Part shown: piece by piece, positions 1 to 10,085 of the stretch
How the letters are laid out: each line of letters starts with the position of its first letter
How positions within the stretch are numbered: position 1 is the stretch's first letter
From: Saccharospirillum sp.
Lineage (GTDB): Bacteria > Pseudomonadota > Gammaproteobacteria > Pseudomonadales > Natronospirillaceae
NCBI GenBank assembly: GCA_022565595.1
Contig: JAIUML010000008.1
Location: 109,415-173,414 of the forward strand
Direction: 5' to 3'
Length of the DNA: 64,000 bases
Notes under the pieces: generated by a model
What the model saw: the letters and a program-made list of their open reading frames with translations, nothing else
Databases searched by the model: none
What the model was told of the DNA's origin: nothing
Position numbers and translations under genes: made by a program

Positions 1-350
1 GGCAGGTGTTGGTGATCATTCTTGGCTTTTTTATCATCTTCGGCCTGTTCATGGACAGCCTTGCCATCATTTTGCTGACGGTGCCGATTTTCTACCCGCT
101 GATTGTCGAAATGGGCATTGATCCGATCTGGTTTGGTATTCTGGCGGTTGTGGCGGTTGAAATTGGTTTGATCACACCACCGGTAGGCATGAACCTCTTT
201 ATTATACGCAGCGTGGCGCCGAGTATTTCATTGCGTGATGTAATGTATGGCACCGTCCCCTTTGTGGTGGCAGATATTGTGAGGCTGGCCATTTTGTTGC
301 TGTTTCCAGCCCTGGTTCTGGTGTTGCCGCAATGGCTGGGGCTGCATTGA
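1..350 (+). CDS. TRAP transporter large permease (DctM type), C-terminal end
   Basis: This is the last roughly 115 residues of a gene that begins before the window. The reading frame is open from base 3, so the GTG at 6 is probably internal. The protein is very hydrophobic, with three or four membrane helices. It contains an FGLFMDSLAIILLTVPIFYP segment and a GLITPPVGMNLFI segment, both typical of the end of DctM family permeases of tripartite (TRAP) transporters for organic acids. The rest of the operon (receptor and small permease) should lie to the left. A hairpin and T run follow the stop directly, and the GntR regulator next door converges on it. Confidence 0.88.
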   Translation, partial: QVLVIILGFFIIFGLFMDSLAIILLTVPIFYPLIVEMGIDPIWFGILAVVAVEIGLITPPVGMNLFIIRSVAPSISLRDVMYGTVPFVVADIVRLAILLLFPALVLVLPQWLGLH

Positions 351-352
351 CG

Positions 353-375
353 CGCCCGGATGGGCGGTTTTTTTT
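353..375 (+). terminator. Rho-independent terminator after the TRAP operon
   Basis: CGCCC pairs with GGGCG across a GGAT loop, followed by eight T residues at 368-375. It starts three bases after the TRAP permease stop. The stem is short (5 bp), but its position and T run are convincing. Confidence 0.7.
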
Positions 376-376
376 G

Positions 377-1117
377 CTAAAGCCCCAGATTATTTTCGGA
401 TTCCAGCAGTCGAATGCTGGGCAGAAAGCTTTCGACTTTTTCGGGGCTTTCCGAGGCGATTTCAAAGTTCCATAAAGCTATTTCGACGTGTTCCTGGCCC
501 AGTGCCTGTGCACGTCCACCCTGGCCGTTCTTGATTGCCTGCAAAATGGCGTGGTGTTGCATTTGTGCGTATTGCATCCAGCGATGACCAACATCCAGAG
601 AGGATTGCATCGGCAGCATGGCACTGGCTGAGGCAAAGGGTTGGCCATTGAGGACATCAATGGTGCGCGCCAGTGCCAGGTTATCCGACCCTTCGATGAT
701 CAGGTCGTGAAAGCGCTGGTTCATCTTGGCGTAGGTAGCGTAGTCATCGAGTGCCATGGTTTCCTTGTTAACGGCTTTATCGCCGAGATCAAGGCAGGCT
801 TCCAGTTGGCGCAGTAATTCTCGCGAGGCGCCTTTCTCAGCCAGCAGGCGGGCCGCTGTCCCCTCAAGTACACCGCGCAACTCGATGGAGTCTCGCACTT
901 CCTTGCGGGTAAAACCACGCATGCGATAGCCTCCGCCGGACATGGGCTCAATAAGGCCTTCATGCTCTAATGCAGCCAACGCCAAACGGACGGGTGTTCT
1001 TGATGCATCCAGGCGCTCTGCAAGCGGGATTTCGGCCAAACGCTCCCCGGGTGCAAACTGACCTTTGAGGATCATGTCTCTCAGTTTCATCAATACACGG
1101 GTTTGTTGGGTACGCAT
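377..1117 (-). CDS. GntR family transcriptional regulator with FCD domain
   Basis: This 246-residue protein has an N-terminal winged helix (about residues 5-70, including LAEIPLAERLDASRTPVR) and a C-terminal all-helical FCD ligand-binding domain (about 78-215) with the usual Arg/Asp/His-rich helices. FCD regulators usually bind small carboxylates and repress nearby catabolic or transport operons. It converges on the TRAP permease gene, so control of that uptake system is a reasonable inference, but the sequence does not show it. The ATG at 1117 gives the normal family length. Confidence 0.88.
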   Translation of the reverse strand: MRTQQTRVLMKLRDMILKGQFAPGERLAEIPLAERLDASRTPVRLALAALEHEGLIEPMSGGGYRMRGFTRKEVRDSIELRGVLEGTAARLLAEKGASRELLRQLEACLDLGDKAVNKETMALDDYATYAKMNQRFHDLIIEGSDNLALARTIDVLNGQPFASASAMLPMQSSLDVGHRWMQYAQMQHHAILQAIKNGQGGRAQALGQEHVEIALWNFEIASESPEKVESFLPSIRLLESENNLGL

Positions 1118-1232
1118 GGGTGCAGGCCTGTTCTCGATACGGGAAGGATGGTTGCGCGCAATCAGTAAATCAGAACGCTGAAGCTATTGTACACTGGCCC
1201 TGGTTGTAATGGCAGGCGTTGGGGAGTAAGAC

Positions 1233-2405
1233 GTGGCTCGAGAACACCTAATCATCCTGGCAGGTATCATCGCTGCCATGCATCAGGGAAAGCTGCCCCC
1301 TGCTATTCCTGCGCTGGAGGCAGCCTTGTCGATCAGTTTGATCGAAGCCGGATTTCTGCTTTCTCTGGTGCAATTGGCGGGTATGACGGTTGGACTTTTT
1401 ATGGGCTTGGCCGCCGATAAAATTGGTTTGCGGAAAAGCCTGCTGACGGGCCTGATCATCATAATGCTGGCCAGCTTTGCAGGAGGCTTTTCGACGCATG
1501 TGGCGACGCTTCTTGTCTGTCGGGCAATGGAAGGCCTCGGGTTTCTGTTGATTGTACTACCTGCACCGGGTTTGATTCGCCGCCTGGTTGCACCGCAACT
1601 GCTGAGTCGACGGCTCGGCTTATGGGGCTGCTATATGGGCTTCGGCACCGGTTTTGCCTTGTTGCTGGGGCCCTGGTTTATAGAACACTTTGGCTGGGCC
1701 AATTGGTGGTGGCTGTTGTCGGTGCTTACCCTGGTGGTCACGGTGTTGATTGTGCAAAAAATTCCGCCAGACCCGGTTGAGCAAACCGCACACTCAACGC
1801 CTGAACATGGTTGGCAAAGCCGATTGCAATTAACCCTGAAAGCGCCAGGCCCCTGGCTGATTGCCATTATTTTTGCGATGTATTCCAGCCAATGGCTTTC
1901 CGTTGTCGGTTTTTTACCAACCCTCTATGCCCAGGCCGGTTTTTCCGGCGGCATGGTCGGCGTTCTGACGGCCTCTGTGGCGTTAATCAATGTGACAGGG
2001 AACTTTGGCGGTGGGCAGTTGTTGCATCGGGGTGTATTGCCTCAGCATCTGTTGTTTGGCGGTTTTACCATCATGGCAATGGGCTCTGTGTTGACCTTTG
2101 GCAGTGCCACCGAGAGCTGGCCGGTATTGCGGTTTGTCGCCGTGCTGTGTTTTTCCGCGGTCGGAGGCATGATACCGGCGGCCTTGTTCTCGCTCGCCAT
2201 GCAGGTGGCACCCAGTGAGAACACCGTGTCAACCACGGTCGGCTGGATGCAGCAATGGTCATCTTTCGGTCAGTTCGCCGGCCCGCCGCTGGTCGCGGCG
2301 GTGGCAGTAGGCGTAGGCGGCTGGCAGTGGACCTGGGCGGTCACCGGCAGCGCCGCCCTGGTGGGCATACTGCTGGCCCGGGTGCTCAGTGCACGTTTGG
2401 CCTAG
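1233..2405 (+). CDS. MFS transporter
   Basis: This 390-residue protein has about 12 predicted membrane helices. After the second helix comes a typical major facilitator loop (GLAADKIGLRKSL, matching the G-x-x-x-D-x-x-G-R-[KR] motif A). It starts with GTG at 1233; GGGGAG at 1221-1226 supports this start. The substrate cannot be told from sequence. The protein resembles CynX/NarK-like family members in general form. Its end overlaps the stop of the convergent hydrolase gene by four bases. Confidence 0.85.
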   Translation: MAREHLIILAGIIAAMHQGKLPPAIPALEAALSISLIEAGFLLSLVQLAGMTVGLFMGLAADKIGLRKSLLTGLIIIMLASFAGGFSTHVATLLVCRAMEGLGFLLIVLPAPGLIRRLVAPQLLSRRLGLWGCYMGFGTGFALLLGPWFIEHFGWANWWWLLSVLTLVVTVLIVQKIPPDPVEQTAHSTPEHGWQSRLQLTLKAPGPWLIAIIFAMYSSQWLSVVGFLPTLYAQAGFSGGMVGVLTASVALINVTGNFGGGQLLHRGVLPQHLLFGGFTIMAMGSVLTFGSATESWPVLRFVAVLCFSAVGGMIPAALFSLAMQVAPSENTVSTTVGWMQQWSSFGQFAGPPLVAAVAVGVGGWQWTWAVTGSAALVGILLARVLSARLA

Positions 2406-3067
2406 AGATGTTCTTTCAAAAAGGCCATGGTGCGTTGCCAGGCAACTTTGGCGGACTCCGGCTCGTAGGCCGAGCGGGCATCGCAATTGAAGCCGTGACC
2501 GGCCGGGTAGAGGTAGATTGGTAACTCCGACTGATGCTGGCGGATGATGTCCACCTTTTCCAGCGGAATGCCGGCATCCTGCTCACCAAAATGCAGAATG
2601 GTCGGGCAGCGGGGTTTCTGGTCCGCAAACTCCGGGATGCGCCCGCCGTAATAGCCTACTGCGCAAGACAAATCCGTCGACAGGGTGGCGATCAGGTAGG
2701 CCAGTGAGCCACCGAGGCAAAAGCCAATGGTCGCCACATTGCCAAAGGGCTTGAGGTGATCGATGGTAGCCTGAATGTCGTCCAGGCTTTGTTCGATGTT
2801 GAATTTGCCCATCAACTCGCGGCTGCTGGCGACGCCAGCGTCATCGTAAGCCGACTCCCAGCCGGGCTGAATGCGGTCGAACAGAGACGGAGCACAGGCA
2901 ACGTACCCGTCTGTGGCCAGTCGGTCACATACCGAGCGAATGTGATCGTTGACGCCGAAAATTTCCTGCAGAACGACGACAGCCCCCTTTGGCTCGCCCT
3001 CAGGTGTTGCCTGATAGGCGCTAAAATGATGCTGATCGGATGCGGTGAGCGTCAGCGTCTCAGACAT
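2402..3067 (-). CDS. Dienelactone hydrolase family protein
   Basis: This 221-residue alpha/beta hydrolase has the dienelactone hydrolase nucleophile motif with cysteine, GFCLGG (about residue 117), and a late histidine in PAGHGFNCD (about 192), together with an acidic residue in FGEQDAGIP. The family hydrolyses lactones and other esters; carboxymethylenebutenolidase is the best-known member. The gene is far from the phenol cluster and no ortho-pathway genes adjoin it, so a role in chlorocatechol breakdown is not supported. It is a single gene, with an AT-rich leader upstream. Confidence 0.88.
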   Translation of the reverse strand: MSETLTLTASDQHHFSAYQATPEGEPKGAVVVLQEIFGVNDHIRSVCDRLATDGYVACAPSLFDRIQPGWESAYDDAGVASSRELMGKFNIEQSLDDIQATIDHLKPFGNVATIGFCLGGSLAYLIATLSTDLSCAVGYYGGRIPEFADQKPRCPTILHFGEQDAGIPLEKVDIIRQHQSELPIYLYPAGHGFNCDARSAYEPESAKVAWQRTMAFLKEHL

Positions 3068-3189
3068 GGGTCACTCCTGATGTTGTTATTTCGTAAGTCA
3101 TCACATCAGGTTAATCAAAAGTGAGCAGAAGGGATAGCCTGGAAAAGCGTTTCTGACATCTATTGCGAAGTGGGGAAAATGTCAGACAT

Positions 3190-3228
3190 AAAAAAAGCGC
3201 GGTCGATCGCTCGAGCCGCGCAAAAAAA
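3190..3228. terminator. Bidirectional hairpin terminator
   Basis: GCGCGG and CCGCGC form a stem at 3197-3221, extended inward by TCGA/TCGA. It is flanked by seven A residues on the left and seven on the right, so it has a U run in either direction. It lies just downstream of the small minus-strand gene at 3302-3499 and upstream of the hydrolase gene, so it most likely ends the small gene's transcript. Confidence 0.75.
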
Positions 3229-3301
3229 CAATCACAACAACGACAAAGAGGAGGTCTTTCGCCAGCATCGCCCTTGTCATTAGCGATGCCGTCATGAAAC
3301 G

Positions 3302-3499
3302 TTAAGCGCCGTGGGTGCTGGGTGAGCCGCTGAACAGGCCCTGGAAAGCTTCCTTGATGCGCTTGCCAAACTTGGCCAGAGCCGCTTGAAAGTACTCGTT
3401 GCGCATGCGCATTGCCTCAGCTTCGTAATAGGCGATGTCGACGTTGCCCCAGATGTCGGTAACAACTTTAGGGTCTGAACTGTGCGCTGTATCTTTCAT
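3302..3499 (-). CDS. Small conserved-type protein, 65 residues
   Basis: I chose the ATG at 3499 because AGGAGCAAAG sits just before it (3501-3510); an upstream in-frame start would lack this. The product is short and charged, with VDIAYYEAEAMRMRNEYF near residues 20-37 and a basic helix (KFGKRIKEAF). It resembles the small RSP_7527-like proteins that carry an aromatic/Arg-rich helix, but I am unsure of the family. It has no signal peptide or membrane helix. It is transcribed alone and ends at a strong hairpin. Confidence 0.6.
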   Translation of the reverse strand: MKDTAHSSDPKVVTDIWGNVDIAYYEAEAMRMRNEYFQAALAKFGKRIKEAFQGLFSGSPSTHGA

Positions 3500-3872
3500 T
3501 CTTTGCTCCTGGCCGGTAAGCCGGTTAATTGGTTCTGCGGGGTCACCGCTTAAGATGGGGCGCATAGTAAAGACTTGACCATCTGGTCACAAACGATCTA
3601 TTTTCAGCTCATGGATTAGAAAAAATAATCTATATCTAAAGAGTTGGAGTGGCAGGGCGAGGATGGGTGTTCGATCAATACTAGTGAAAACCACAGTGAT
3701 CACCCTCTGCTTTACGAGTGATTGTCTGTGCCGAAACTTTAAAGTGTGACAGGATTCACTAGAAGTGGGTCAAGGTTTTGCATCTTTTTCGAACGATTGT
3801 TCATTCAAAGTGACATTGTTTGACCTTATTCATCGTATATATTGGCTAACAAAAAAATTATGGAGCTTATCC
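3500..3872. promoter_or_regulatory. Divergent intergenic region with candidate promoter for the efflux operon
   Basis: About 370 bases lie between the small minus-strand gene and the efflux adaptor gene. I see no gene here. The sequence is AT-rich. TTGTTT (3816-3821) and TATATT (3838-3843) are separated by 16 bases and could form a sigma70 promoter about 30 bases before the adaptor start. A recognisable operator is not visible. Confidence 0.35.
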
Positions 3873-5021
3873 ATGGCGATATGGAAGCAGTCCGTTGTGG
3901 CGCTACTTCTGGTAGTGCTTGCTGGCGGTGGCTGGTTGTTTTTTCATCCTGGTGGCGAGGGAGTCAGGATCAGTCTGGGCCTTGCTGAGGCATCACAAAG
4001 TCAGGGTGGCAGGCCGGGTGGAGGGCCACCTTTCGGGTTTGGCGGCGCCCCGACTGTGGTTAGTGCCGCGGTCGGAACCAGCATTATTAATGATCGCCTT
4101 TCGGCCGTCGGCGATGGTGCTGCGCTTCGGTCTGTGGAGGTGACGTCAGAAGTGTCCGGTCGGATTACCGAAGTGCTCAAGGCATCGGGGGATCGGGTTG
4201 CCGAGAACGAAGTGATCGCACGGTTGGATTCCAGCTCAGAGCGCATTGCGCTGAACCGAGCCCAACTGGCGGTGCGTGATGCCGAAAACCGGCTGGAGCG
4301 GCTGAACCGCATGCAGCGTAGCAATAGCATTACTGAGGTCGAAATTTCCGATGCGGAAACCGCATTGGCATCGGCTCGCTTGCAAGTGCAAGAGGCAGAG
4401 CTGGCCCTGGCTCGGCGCACCATTAGAGCGCCTCTGGAAGGTGTGCTTGGCATCGTTACCCTGCAGCCAGGTGCTTTTGTGTCCTCTCAAACCGTGGTTG
4501 CTCGAGTCGACGATCGTTCCGAACTGCTGGTCGAGTTTCGGGTGCCGGAACGTTTTGTGACGGCCGTGACCCTTGAACGAGAGATCGAAGTGACCCCGGT
4601 CGCACGTCCGGGTTTGCGCATCAACGGCACCATCACTGCGGTCGATAGCCGCCTGGAGGCCGATAGCCGAACGCTCAGGGTTCAAGCCAGAGTGCCGAAT
4701 GAAGGGGATCTGCTGCGACCAGGCATGTCTTTCCTGATCAATATGCGGTTCACCGGCGATGAATACCCCACCGTTGATCCCCTGGCCATTCAATGGCAAT
4801 CCAGCGGCCCCTTTGTCTGGATGATTACCGATGGGCGGGTGTCTCAAATGCCGGTGCAGATCATCCAGCGCAATTCCGATTCTGTGTTGGTTGAAGCCGA
4901 CCTCAGCCCCGGGCAGCAGGTGGTTACGGAGGGCGTTCAGTCCTTGCGCCCAGGTGCCCAGGTTCAAATAGCCGGAGAAAACCCAAGCAACGGTGGCGGC
5001 CAGGGCCGCCCGTCATCCTGA
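3873..5021 (+). CDS. RND efflux periplasmic adaptor (membrane fusion protein)
   Basis: This 382-residue HlyD/AcrA-type adaptor links an inner-membrane RND pump to an outer-membrane channel. I chose the ATG at 3873 because it follows TGGAGC at 3861-3866 and directly precedes a hydrophobic membrane anchor (SVVALLLVVLAGGGWLFF). After a Gly/Pro-rich linker come the barrel-sandwich half motifs (ALRSVEVTSEVSGRI and TIRAPLEGVLGIVTLQPGAF), a coiled-coil hairpin rich in Ala/Glu/Arg (about residues 125-190), and beta-barrel domains. The permease gene follows after 17 bases, so the two form one operon. No TolC-like gene is present. Confidence 0.93.
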   Translation: MAIWKQSVVALLLVVLAGGGWLFFHPGGEGVRISLGLAEASQSQGGRPGGGPPFGFGGAPTVVSAAVGTSIINDRLSAVGDGAALRSVEVTSEVSGRITEVLKASGDRVAENEVIARLDSSSERIALNRAQLAVRDAENRLERLNRMQRSNSITEVEISDAETALASARLQVQEAELALARRTIRAPLEGVLGIVTLQPGAFVSSQTVVARVDDRSELLVEFRVPERFVTAVTLEREIEVTPVARPGLRINGTITAVDSRLEADSRTLRVQARVPNEGDLLRPGMSFLINMRFTGDEYPTVDPLAIQWQSSGPFVWMITDGRVSQMPVQIIQRNSDSVLVEADLSPGQQVVTEGVQSLRPGAQVQIAGENPSNGGGQGRPSS

Positions 5022-5038
5022 TCTGAGGGGTAGGGACA

Positions 5039-8000
5039 ATGTCAGCGGATCCTCGTATAGCACGCATGGGTGGTTTTACGGCCCTTTTTGTTCGACGCCC
5101 GGTTCTGGCGCTGGTGGTCAGTGCGCTCATTGTTGTGGCGGGCCTGGCCGGCCTTGCCGGAGTCGAAATTCGTGAATTACCCCAGGTCGATCGGCCGGTG
5201 TTGTCGGTGTCGACCAGTTACACCGGGGCAGCGCCAGAGACGGTCGATCGTGAGATTACCAGCATTCTTGAAGGGGCTGTGGCGCGGGTGGCTGGTATCA
5301 ACAGCATCTCCTCCAGTTCCAGCTTCGGGCGCAGCCGCATCACCATAGAGTTCCGCAGTGATACCAACCTGGATTCTGCCACCTCGGATGTGCGTGACGC
5401 CATTGGCCGTGTCGTCGGGCGGCTGCCGGCCGAAGCCGGAGACCCGCAGATCATCAAGGCGGATTCCGATGCTCAGCCGGTGATACGGGTGTCTATCACG
5501 TCCGCCACTCGTAGTGTCCAGGAGCTCACGACTCTGGTCGAGAACGATGTGCTGGATCGGCTGGCCTCTGTTCCCGGTGTCGCTGACCTTCAGGTCTTTG
5601 GCGGTCGAGATCAAATTTTCCGCGTCGATATCGATCAATTTCGTCTTGCCAGCTTTGGCCTGACCGTGGCCGATGTGCGTCAGACTCTGGCCAATGCCTC
5701 CTTTGATAGTCCTGCCGGCTCATTGTCGAGCAACAACCAGAACCTGGTGGTGCGTACGTCAGCCCAGATAAGCGATGCGGCCGATTTCGAGGATCTGCGC
5801 ATTAGACCCAACGTGCGCATACGCGACGTGGCAACAGTGACCCTGGGTGATAACCCCGGCGATAGTATTTTGCGGGCCGATGGTGCTGCTGGCGTTGGCG
5901 TGGGTGTTATTCGCCAGGCGCAATCCAATACGCTTGAGATTTCAACCGGCGTGCGCACTGCCGTGGATGAAATAGCCAGAATCCTGCCTGAGGATGTCCG
6001 AATTCGAGTGTCCAGTGACGATGCAACTTACATTCGCGGTTCCATCAATGAAGCCGTTAAAACACTCCTGCTGGCGGTGGGCATTGTCACCCTGATCATC
6101 TTTATTTTTCTGCGCGACCTGCGTGCAACCTTGATTCCAGCAATCACCATACCGGTTGCGCTTGTCGGCACGCTCGCAGCCATTTACCTGGCTGGTTTCT
6201 CGGTGAATATACTGACGTTGCTGGCACTGGTATTGGCGACCGGTATGGTGGTGGACGATACCATCGTGGTTCTGGAGAACATCGTGCGCAAACGCAACGA
6301 GGGGTTGGGCTCGAGAGCCGCGGCCGTACTCGGTGTGCAGCAGGTGTTTTTCGCCGTCGTAACCACTACGGCAACCTTGGCGGCCGTGTTCATTCCTTTG
6401 TCGTTCTTGCCGGGGCAGGCAGGTGGTCTGTTTCGCGAATTCGGCTTTACCCTGGCGCTTGCGGTGGTCTTGTCATCGGTTGTGGCGCTGACGCTTTGTC
6501 CCATGTTGTCTTCGCGGTTGTTGCGTGAGCAGAAGACAAACAAGCCCGTGAACAAAGGCCTCTTTGATGTGTTAGGCGATGGCCTGCAGCGTTTGTATCA
6601 GCGACTGTTGATGGCCAGCCTGAATGCGCCCCTGGTGGTATTGGTGATCGCCGGGTTGATCTCGGCTTTGGCGTTGAGCCTGGTCGGTGAACTGGAGCAG
6701 GAGTTGACGCCACCAGAAGACCGCTCGGTCGCACTCTTGTCGATATCGGCGCCTCAGGGCGTCAGCCTGGATTATACCAACCAGCAAACTCGGCGCATCG
6801 AATCACTAATAGAACCGCTGCGCGCAAGCGGCGAGATAGCCAGTACCTTTGCCATTGTCGGAACAGGCGCTCCGAACCGAGCTTTTATGGTGATGACTCT
6901 GGTGCCACAGGAAGAGCGTGCGCGAAGCCAGGCGCAGATCGTCGGCCAGATCAATGGCATGTTGTCCAGCGTACCGGGCGTTCGCGCTTTTGCCATTCAG
7001 CCGAACAGTCTCGGGATTCGTGGTGCAGGGCAGGGCTTGCGATTTGCCGTGGTCGGCAACAATTATGACGACCTCGGTGAGCGTGCCAACCAGCTGGTGG
7101 AAGCGCTGCAGGACAGTGGTCGTTTTGGCCGGGTAGCCTTGTCGTTCGAAACCACTCAACCGCAACTGTCGATCGATATCAATCGTGAGCGAGCGGCCGA
7201 TCTTGGCATCAACATCAATGGCCTGGCAGAGGCGCTGCAAGCCATGCTGGACGGTCGGGACATTGGCTCGGTGTTTATCGAAGATCAAAGCATCAGCGTA
7301 AAGATGCTGTCGACCACGCACCCGGTGCGCGACCCGATCGACCTGCAGAATATCTTCCTGCGTACCGGTGATGGCCGCATGGTGCCAATGTCGACCATAG
7401 TGTCGCTGGAAGAGCGAGCCGTTGCGCCATCGCTGAACCGTGAGGGGCAGATGCGCTCGGTATCGGTGACGGCCAGCCTGAGCGACGGCTTTGCTCTGGG
7501 AGAAGCGCTGGCAACAGTAGAACGCCTGGCGGAACCCATTCTGATGGACAACATGAGAATACTGCCCCTGGCGGAAGCGGCCTCTCTGGATGAGACCTCC
7601 AATGCACTGCTGTTGACCTTTGGCTTCGCCCTGCTGGTGGTATTTCTGGTGCTGGCGGCACAATTCGAGAGTTTCGTCAGCGCCCTTATTGTGATGTTTA
7701 CCGTGCCTTTTGGTTTGGCCTGCGCCGTCTTCGCCTTGTTGATTTCCGGCACCAGTTTGAACCTTTATAGTCAGATCGGCCTGGTGCTGCTGGTGGGTAT
7801 TATGGCGAAAAACGGCATTCTCATGGTGGAGTTTGCCAACCAGTTGCGCAACCAGGGATACGAGGTTTACCAGGCCATTGCCGAAGCCGCCATCATCCGT
7901 CTGCGCCCGGTAATGATGACAATGACATCAACCGTGCTGGGCGCCCTGCCATTGATTCTCTCGAGTGGCCCAGGGGCCGAAGCTCGTGAAGCCCTGGGCT

Positions 8001-8155
8001 GGGTGATCGTGCTTGGACTGGGCCTTGCGTCCATTGCCACCCTGTTCCTGACGCCCGTCGCTTATCTATTGCTGGCACGGTTCAGCAAGCCACAACAGCT
8101 GGAGCAGGACCGGCTCGAAAGGGAATTGACGGCCGCAGAAGAGCGTACCGCCTGA
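5039..8155 (+). CDS. RND family efflux permease (AcrB/MexF-like)
   Basis: This is a 1038-residue, full-length inner-membrane RND pump driven by protons. It shows the first helix, the large porter loop with SYTGAAPETVDREIT, the TM4 motif GMVVDDTIVVLEN with the two Asp residues needed for proton transfer, and the second-half GLVLLVGIMAKNGILMVEF segment. The type belongs to the group (MexF/AcrB-like) that exports drugs, dyes or solvents, but the substrate is not known. It is in one operon with the adaptor gene upstream. No regulator adjoins it. Confidence 0.95.
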   Translation: MSADPRIARMGGFTALFVRRPVLALVVSALIVVAGLAGLAGVEIRELPQVDRPVLSVSTSYTGAAPETVDREITSILEGAVARVAGINSISSSSSFGRSRITIEFRSDTNLDSATSDVRDAIGRVVGRLPAEAGDPQIIKADSDAQPVIRVSITSATRSVQELTTLVENDVLDRLASVPGVADLQVFGGRDQIFRVDIDQFRLASFGLTVADVRQTLANASFDSPAGSLSSNNQNLVVRTSAQISDAADFEDLRIRPNVRIRDVATVTLGDNPGDSILRADGAAGVGVGVIRQAQSNTLEISTGVRTAVDEIARILPEDVRIRVSSDDATYIRGSINEAVKTLLLAVGIVTLIIFIFLRDLRATLIPAITIPVALVGTLAAIYLAGFSVNILTLLALVLATGMVVDDTIVVLENIVRKRNEGLGSRAAAVLGVQQVFFAVVTTTATLAAVFIPLSFLPGQAGGLFREFGFTLALAVVLSSVVALTLCPMLSSRLLREQKTNKPVNKGLFDVLGDGLQRLYQRLLMASLNAPLVVLVIAGLISALALSLVGELEQELTPPEDRSVALLSISAPQGVSLDYTNQQTRRIESLIEPLRASGEIASTFAIVGTGAPNRAFMVMTLVPQEERARSQAQIVGQINGMLSSVPGVRAFAIQPNSLGIRGAGQGLRFAVVGNNYDDLGERANQLVEALQDSGRFGRVALSFETTQPQLSIDINRERAADLGININGLAEALQAMLDGRDIGSVFIEDQSISVKMLSTTHPVRDPIDLQNIFLRTGDGRMVPMSTIVSLEERAVAPSLNREGQMRSVSVTASLSDGFALGEALATVERLAEPILMDNMRILPLAEAASLDETSNALLLTFGFALLVVFLVLAAQFESFVSALIVMFTVPFGLACAVFALLISGTSLNLYSQIGLVLLVGIMAKNGILMVEFANQLRNQGYEVYQAIAEAAIIRLRPVMMTMTSTVLGALPLILSSGPGAEAREALGWVIVLGLGLASIATLFLTPVAYLLLARFSKPQQLEQDRLERELTAAEERTA

Positions 8156-9676
<1,521 letters not shown>

Positions 9677-9690
9677 CGCCGCAATGGCGT

Positions 9691-9795
9691 GTCGATAACC
9701 CCACCGACGAAGTGGGCACAAGCCAAACCCCATCGACGTAGTGGGTGCAAGTCAAACCCTGGAGCGTCGATGGCCCATCGGCTTAGTGGGCGCAT
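9691..9795 (+). repeat. Cluster of three dispersed short repeats
   Basis: Three imperfect copies of CATCGACGTAGTGGGCGCA are found at about 9702-9724, 9731-9753 and 9776-9795. A fourth and fifth copy lie inside the longer repeats at about 12,137 and 12,875. The gap between gdhA and the CHRD gene (9677-10085) holds no credible gene beyond this cluster. Confidence 0.7.
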
Positions 9796-10085
9796 ATTCC
9801 AGAGGCCAAGGAGCAGATAAAAGAGCTTTTCGACTCCACCGTTGAATCATTGTACGAAATGCATAGGTAACCTGGGTGCGTTTAACAATACTTGCGCACT
9901 TGCTGTGAGGAGCCTGGTTTTAACAAGAGTGCTTCCCCGCGTTACAAAACATCACCTACCTTTCCCATTATTTACCTCGCGGGCACCTCCAGCCGCCCTC
10001 CCGTGCTCTACTGTTAACTCTGGCAGTAAATTCAGGTTCTTATCGTTAGGGAGTCATGAGAGCCGCAACCCAATGACACTTGATT

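Noticed and set aside
2402..3067. The dienelactone hydrolase as part of an ortho-cleavage pathway
   Set aside because: No catechol 1,2-dioxygenase, muconate cycloisomerase or maleylacetate reductase gene is nearby; the phenol genes use the meta route.
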